Shown in pieces: positions 60,648 through 64,000 of a stretch of 64,000 nucleotides of DNA. Under the pieces are notes generated by a model that saw only the letters and a list, made by a program, of their open reading frames with translations, did no database searches and had not been told where the DNA came from. The number at the start of each line of letters is the position of its first letter. The stretch's first letter is position 1. Source of the DNA: UBA5905 sp964609975 (lineage in GTDB: Bacteria; Bacillota; Clostridia; Oscillospirales; Acutalibacteraceae); the NCBI GenBank assembly GCA_964609975.1, contig CAZSTR010000004.1:1-64000 (forward strand). The letters run 5' to 3'. Position numbers and translations under genes: made by a program.

Positions 60648-61643
60648 TCACTTCACGCGATCCAGGTGGTGGCAGGCCGCCCAGTGTCCGGGGCTGACCT
60701 CCTTGAATTCCGGCACCTGCTGGGCACAGCACTCATCCGCATAAGGGCAACGAGTGCGGAAACGACAGCCGCTGGGGGGATTCAAGGGACTGGGCACATC
60801 GCCCTGCAGGGGGATGCGCTTGTTTTCCTGCGCCGTTTTCGGATCCGCCACCGGGATGGCAGAAATCAAACTGCGGGTATAGGGATGGACGCTGTGGGCA
60901 ATCAGCTCGAAGCTGTCCGCAAGCTCCACCAGCTTGCCCAGATACATCACGCCGATACGGTTGGAAATATGCCGCACCACGCTCAAATCGTGGGCGATGA
61001 ACAGATAGGTCAGACCCAGCTCCTGCTGAAGATCCTCGAACATATTCACCACCTGCGCCTGGATGGACACATCCAGCGCCGAAACCGGCTCGTCGCAGAC
61101 GATAAATTCGGGATCCACAGCCAACGCACGGGCGATGCCCACGCGCTGACGCTGGCCGCCGGAGAATTCATGGGGGTAGCGGTTGGCGTGCTCGCTGTTG
61201 AGTCCCACCCGCTCCAGCAGGCTGATGATACGGTCACGCCGCTCCTGCTTGTTGGCCGCCAGCTTGTGAATGTCGATAGCCTCACCAACGATGTCGCCGA
61301 TGGTCATGCGGGGGTCCAGGCTGGCATAGGGATCCTGGAACACAATCTGCATTTTCCGGCGATAAGGCAGCATATCTACAGCAATCTTTTCTTTTTTATC
61401 GAATATGGCTTTGCCGTCATAGATGATGGCGCCGTCCGTAGGCTCATACAGCCGCAGCATCGTGCGGCCGACGGTGGTTTTTCCGCAACCGGATTCGCCC
61501 ACAAGGCCCAGCGTCTCGCCCCTTCGGATGGCGAAGGACACATCGTCCACCGCCTGGACAACCTTTTTCCGACGGCCATAGCCACCCACATGGAAATACT
61601 GCTGCAAATGCTGTATTTCCACCAAATTCTTTTCGTCACTCAT
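60648..61643 (-). CDS. oppF: Oligopeptide ABC transporter ATP-binding protein (OppF-like)
   Basis: The protein is 331 aa. Walker A GESGCGKTT (about 50), Q-loop QIVFQDPYASLDPRM, signature SGGQRQRVGIARALA and Walker B FIVCDEPVSALD are complete. The C-terminal oligopeptide extension has cysteines in CRFRTRCPYADECCAQQ, a possible Fe-S site seen in some Opp/Dpp ATPases. It overlaps the oppD end by eight bases. Confidence 0.95.
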   Translation of the reverse strand: MSDEKNLVEIQHLQQYFHVGGYGRRKKVVQAVDDVSFAIRRGETLGLVGESGCGKTTVGRTMLRLYEPTDGAIIYDGKAIFDKKEKIAVDMLPYRRKMQIVFQDPYASLDPRMTIGDIVGEAIDIHKLAANKQERRDRIISLLERVGLNSEHANRYPHEFSGGQRQRVGIARALAVDPEFIVCDEPVSALDVSIQAQVVNMFEDLQQELGLTYLFIAHDLSVVRHISNRIGVMYLGKLVELADSFELIAHSVHPYTRSLISAIPVADPKTAQENKRIPLQGDVPSPLNPPSGCRFRTRCPYADECCAQQVPEFKEVSPGHWAACHHLDRVK

Positions 61644-62637
61644 GACTGACCGCTCCTTCCGCTTCTTCCTTCTGGCGCAACCAGCAGTGAGTATAATGGG
61701 TCTCGCTCAGCTCGGTTTTCGGGGGCATCTCCCGCAGGCAGATCTTCATACAGCTTCCGCAACGGGGCGCAAAGGGGCAACCCGCCGGCGGGTTGAGCAA
61801 ATCTACAGGCTGACCCTCGATGGGCACCAGACGGGTGATTTCCTCCGCGTTCAGATTGGGAATCGACTTAATGAGGCCCTTGGTATATTCGTGGCTGGGA
61901 TTGTAGAAAATCTCATCCACTGTGCCGTATTCCACGATATGGCCGGCATACATCACCGCGATTTTCTCGCACATACTGGCCACCACGCCCAAGTCGTGGG
62001 TGATCATGATGATGCTCATGCCCAGCTTCTGACGCAGCTCCTGCATCAGTTCCAAAATCTGCGCCTGGATGGTCACATCCAGCGCCGTCGTCGGCTCGTC
62101 GGCGATCAACAGCTTCGGCTCGCAGGCCAGCGCGATGGCAATCATCACACGCTGACGCATACCGCCGGACAGCTCATGAGGATACTGCTTGAGCCGCTTG
62201 TCCGGCTCGTTGATGCCCACCAGCTCCAGCAGCTCGCGGGCGCGCTCATGGGCTTCCTTCTTTGTTTTGTCGGTGTGGAGCAGAATCACTTCCTCAATCT
62301 GGTTTCCGATGGTATACACCGGGTTCAGACTGGTCATGGGGTCCTGAAAAATGATGGACACTTCGTTTCCGCGAATTTTTCGAAAATCCTCCTCGGTCAT
62401 CTCGTCAATCTGATGGCCGTTAAAGCGGACGGTGCCGCCGATCAGCTTTCCGGGATAGGCGGTGAGGCCCATAATCGAATAGGCAGTCACGGATTTACCG
62501 GAACCGGACTCGCCCACGATTCCCAGCACCTCGCCCTCCTCCATGGAGAAGGACACGCCATTGAGGGCTTTTACCTCACCGGCAGGGGTGAAGAAGGACA
62601 AACGCTCGTCTTTGATTTCTAACAGCTTTTCGCTCAC
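61636..62637 (-). CDS. oppD: Oligopeptide ABC transporter ATP-binding protein (OppD-like)
   Basis: The protein is 333 aa. Walker A GESGSGKSV, Q-loop IIFQDPMTSLNPV, signature SGGMRQRVMIAIALAC and Walker B LLIADEPTTALD are intact. The C-terminal extension contains GCPFAPRCGSCMKIC. It pairs with OppF to drive import through OppB/C. It lies 17 nt after oppC. Confidence 0.95.
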   Translation of the reverse strand: MSEKLLEIKDERLSFFTPAGEVKALNGVSFSMEEGEVLGIVGESGSGKSVTAYSIMGLTAYPGKLIGGTVRFNGHQIDEMTEEDFRKIRGNEVSIIFQDPMTSLNPVYTIGNQIEEVILLHTDKTKKEAHERARELLELVGINEPDKRLKQYPHELSGGMRQRVMIAIALACEPKLLIADEPTTALDVTIQAQILELMQELRQKLGMSIIMITHDLGVVASMCEKIAVMYAGHIVEYGTVDEIFYNPSHEYTKGLIKSIPNLNAEEITRLVPIEGQPVDLLNPPAGCPFAPRCGSCMKICLREMPPKTELSETHYTHCWLRQKEEAEGAVSHE

Positions 62638-62654
62638 TCGTCTCTTCTCCCCTC

Positions 62655-63866
62655 TCAGTTTTTCAGCTTCGGGTCAAACGCGTCACGCAGACCGTCGCCC
62701 AACAGGTTAAACACAAGGATCGTCACGCTGATCATAATGGCAGGCAGCAACAGCAGATGCGGGAAGGTGTTCATGCCCTTCACCGCGTCCGTGGCCAAGG
62801 AGCCGAGGGACGGCATGGGAGCCGCCACGCCTAGACCGAGGAAGCTCAGATAGCTCTCGGTGAAAATCGCCGAAGGAATCTGGAGGGTGGTGGTCACAAT
62901 CAGCGTGCCCAGACAGTTCGTCAAAAGGTGCTTGCGGACGATGCGGGATCCCTTCGCACCCAACGCGCGAGCGGCCGTCACATATTCCGACTCCTTCAAC
63001 ACCAGCACCTGAGAACGGGTGATCCGAGCCATGCCCACCCAATAGAGCAGCACGAACACCAGGAAAATCGCGATAAGGTTCGGGCCGACCACCTGCATCC
63101 AGTGGAAGCCGGGCAACTCCGCCATGGCATTCAGCCGTTCCTTCAAGGCCATGGACAGGATGATGATAATCAGAATATCCGGAATAGTATACAGAATATC
63201 CGTGATACGCATCATGATGTTGTCCACCCAGCCGCCCACATAGGCGGCCACGGCGCCGAAGGTGGCGCCGACAATCAGCACCAGCGCCGCACAAATCAGA
63301 CCAACCGTCAGGCTGATCCGGGTGCCCATCATCAAACGCACCGCATAGTCACGGCCCAGCTTATCGGTGCCGCAAATATGGGGGAACACCTTTTCGCCGG
63401 CGTCTATGAGCGCCTGCTCGGTGGTGCTGTATTCGAAGGGCTTCAGGTTTTCACTGCCCCGAATCTGCTGTTCATAGGAATAGGGCCAAAGGCTGGGCAG
63501 GAAATAGGCAAAAAACACGATCAGCAAAATCACAGCCATGCTGACCACGGCAATGCGGTTCTTGAACAGGCGGCGGAAGCCATCCTGCTCGGTGGTGCTG
63601 TATTCGAAGGGCTTCAGGTTTTCACTGCCCCGAATCTGCTGTTCATAGGAATAGGGCCAAAGGCTGGGCAGGAAATAGGCAAAAAACACGATCAGCAAAA
63701 TCACAGCCATGCTGACCACGGCAATGCGGTTCTTGAACAGGCGGCGGAAGCCATCCTTCCAAAAGCTCACGCTGTCCCGCATGATAACAAGCTCCTGCTT
63801 TTCATCCAGTGTCGCCGGAGCGAAATCATCCGGATTCAGTTGCAGGCTGAGGGGATTTTTTCTCAT
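62655..63866 (-). CDS. oppC: Oligopeptide ABC transporter permease OppC with internal tandem duplication
   Basis: The protein is 403 aa, whereas removal of one repeat gives 346 aa, a more normal size. Residues 38-94 (DGFRRLF to STTEQ) are repeated exactly as 95-151, so the first membrane helix (IAVVSMAVILLIVFFAYFL) and the loop after it occur twice. Beyond residue 152 the protein is an ordinary OppC: HICGTDKLGRDYAVRLMMG, five further helices, and the EAA-type coupling motif AARALGAKGSRIVRKHLL. The extra helix should disturb topology unless tolerated. ATG 63866 follows AAAGGAG at the oppB end. See the repeat entry for the DNA event. Confidence 0.93.
   Translation of the reverse strand: MRKNPLSLQLNPDDFAPATLDEKQELVIMRDSVSFWKDGFRRLFKNRIAVVSMAVILLIVFFAYFLPSLWPYSYEQQIRGSENLKPFEYSTTEQDGFRRLFKNRIAVVSMAVILLIVFFAYFLPSLWPYSYEQQIRGSENLKPFEYSTTEQALIDAGEKVFPHICGTDKLGRDYAVRLMMGTRISLTVGLICAALVLIVGATFGAVAAYVGGWVDNIMMRITDILYTIPDILIIIILSMALKERLNAMAELPGFHWMQVVGPNLIAIFLVFVLLYWVGMARITRSQVLVLKESEYVTAARALGAKGSRIVRKHLLTNCLGTLIVTTTLQIPSAIFTESYLSFLGLGVAAPMPSLGSLATDAVKGMNTFPHLLLLPAIMISVTILVFNLLGDGLRDAFDPKLKN
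63413..63757. repeat. Perfect 171-bp tandem duplication in oppC
   Basis: Bases 63413-63586 are identical to 63584-63757 (offset 171, no mismatch). The junctions share the trinucleotide CCT at 63413, 63584 and 63755. The repeat is a multiple of three and keeps the reading frame. Confidence 0.95.
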
Positions 63867-63884
63867 GATTCCGTTTTCGCTCCT

Positions 63885-64000
63885 TTAATTCAACTTGATA
63901 CGGGGGTCAATAACCTTATAGAGGATGTCCACAACCACATTAGCCAAAATCACCAGCGTCGCCAGCACAATCGTCGTACCCATGATCATGGTATAGTCCC
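63885..64000 (-). CDS. oppB: Oligopeptide ABC transporter permease OppB, C-terminal end only
   Basis: On the minus strand the last 38 codons read TMIMGTTIVLATLVILANVV and then DILYKVIDPRIKLN before TAA (63885-63887). This is the final membrane helix and tail of an OppB/DppB permease; the rest lies beyond the window edge. The stop is 18 nt before the oppC start, and the oppC ribosome binding site overlaps it. Confidence 0.85.
   Translation of the reverse strand, partial: DYTMIMGTTIVLATLVILANVVVDILYKVIDPRIKLN

Noticed and set aside
58603..60744. Plus-strand open frame of 713 codons
   Set aside because: It is entirely antisense to oppA, has no recognisable domain and results from GC-rich third positions in the real gene.
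1..64000. CRISPR arrays, tRNA/rRNA genes, insertion sequences, prophage
   Set aside because: No regularly spaced repeats, no tRNA cloverleaf or rRNA segments, and no transposase, integrase or phage structural gene was recognised; this was a reading by eye, so a tRNA search tool could still be run.

Overview
The window reads as chromosome of a spore-forming, rod-shaped Clostridia-type Firmicute, probably a gut Oscillospirales or Eubacteriales relative. The grounds are AAAGGAGG-type ribosome binding sites with some TTG and GTG starts, vegetative TTGACA/TATAAT promoters with 16-17 nt spacers, a spoVAC gene, single-chain L-serine dehydratase, HemZ, a dimeric glycyl-tRNA synthetase, the recJ-rel-dtd-hemZ-hisS-aspS neighbourhood, and maf-mreBCD-pbp2-minD. 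Base composition is GC-rich except in a block around 12.7-15.5 kb and in one intergenic element near 16.3 kb. I saw no rRNA, tRNA, CRISPR array, transposase or phage gene. Most of the window is core genome.

Layout: 1-6.4 kb (+) has the end of an AraC regulator, pnuC, sfsA, a NahK-like sugar kinase, a YdbS/YdbT-like PH-domain membrane pair and tlyA. 6.5-9.3 kb (-) has glmS and a second AraC regulator. That regulator is divergent from a three-gene operon at 9.5-12.1 kb (SDR dehydrogenase, an unusual type I dehydroquinase-like protein, a zinc-free MDR reductase), which looks like an uncharacterised catabolic unit. spoVAC stands alone at 12.2 kb behind a forespore-type promoter. At 12.7-15.5 kb lies a low-GC accessory segment with a frameshifted barstar gene, a glf pseudogene carrying three lesions, and serine dehydratase. 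A deacetylase, yerC, a methyltransferase, hslO and a CapD-type nucleotide-sugar dehydratase follow to 20.5 kb.

20.5-33.6 kb mixes a GH20 hexosaminidase, glyQS, hflX, a ttcA/flippase/NagD/PPTase run on the minus strand, tex, a DtxR-type regulator, a TSUP exporter and a Clostridia-type membrane protein of unknown role. argGH is at 33.9-36.5 kb. From 36.5 to 55.1 kb nearly everything is on the minus strand: translation, stringent response and repair genes (hemZ, MBL hydrolase, dtd, rel, recJ, aspS, hisS, mgsA), then minD, PBP2, mreDCB, maf and dusB. 55.2-58.5 kb has a YitT protein and two peptidases (M29, PepT). 58.9-64.0 kb is an oligopeptide ABC transporter (oppA, F, D, C and the end of oppB), consistent with peptide uptake feeding the adjacent peptidases.

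The strongest oddities are a perfect in-frame 171-bp tandem duplication inside oppC that doubles its first membrane segment; the SDR/dehydroquinase-like/MDR operon whose middle enzyme keeps the Schiff-base lysine and histidine but lacks other active-site residues; the decayed barstar/glf island; a MinD that seems to lack its membrane-targeting tail and has no MinC or MinE partner; and several structured intergenic elements.
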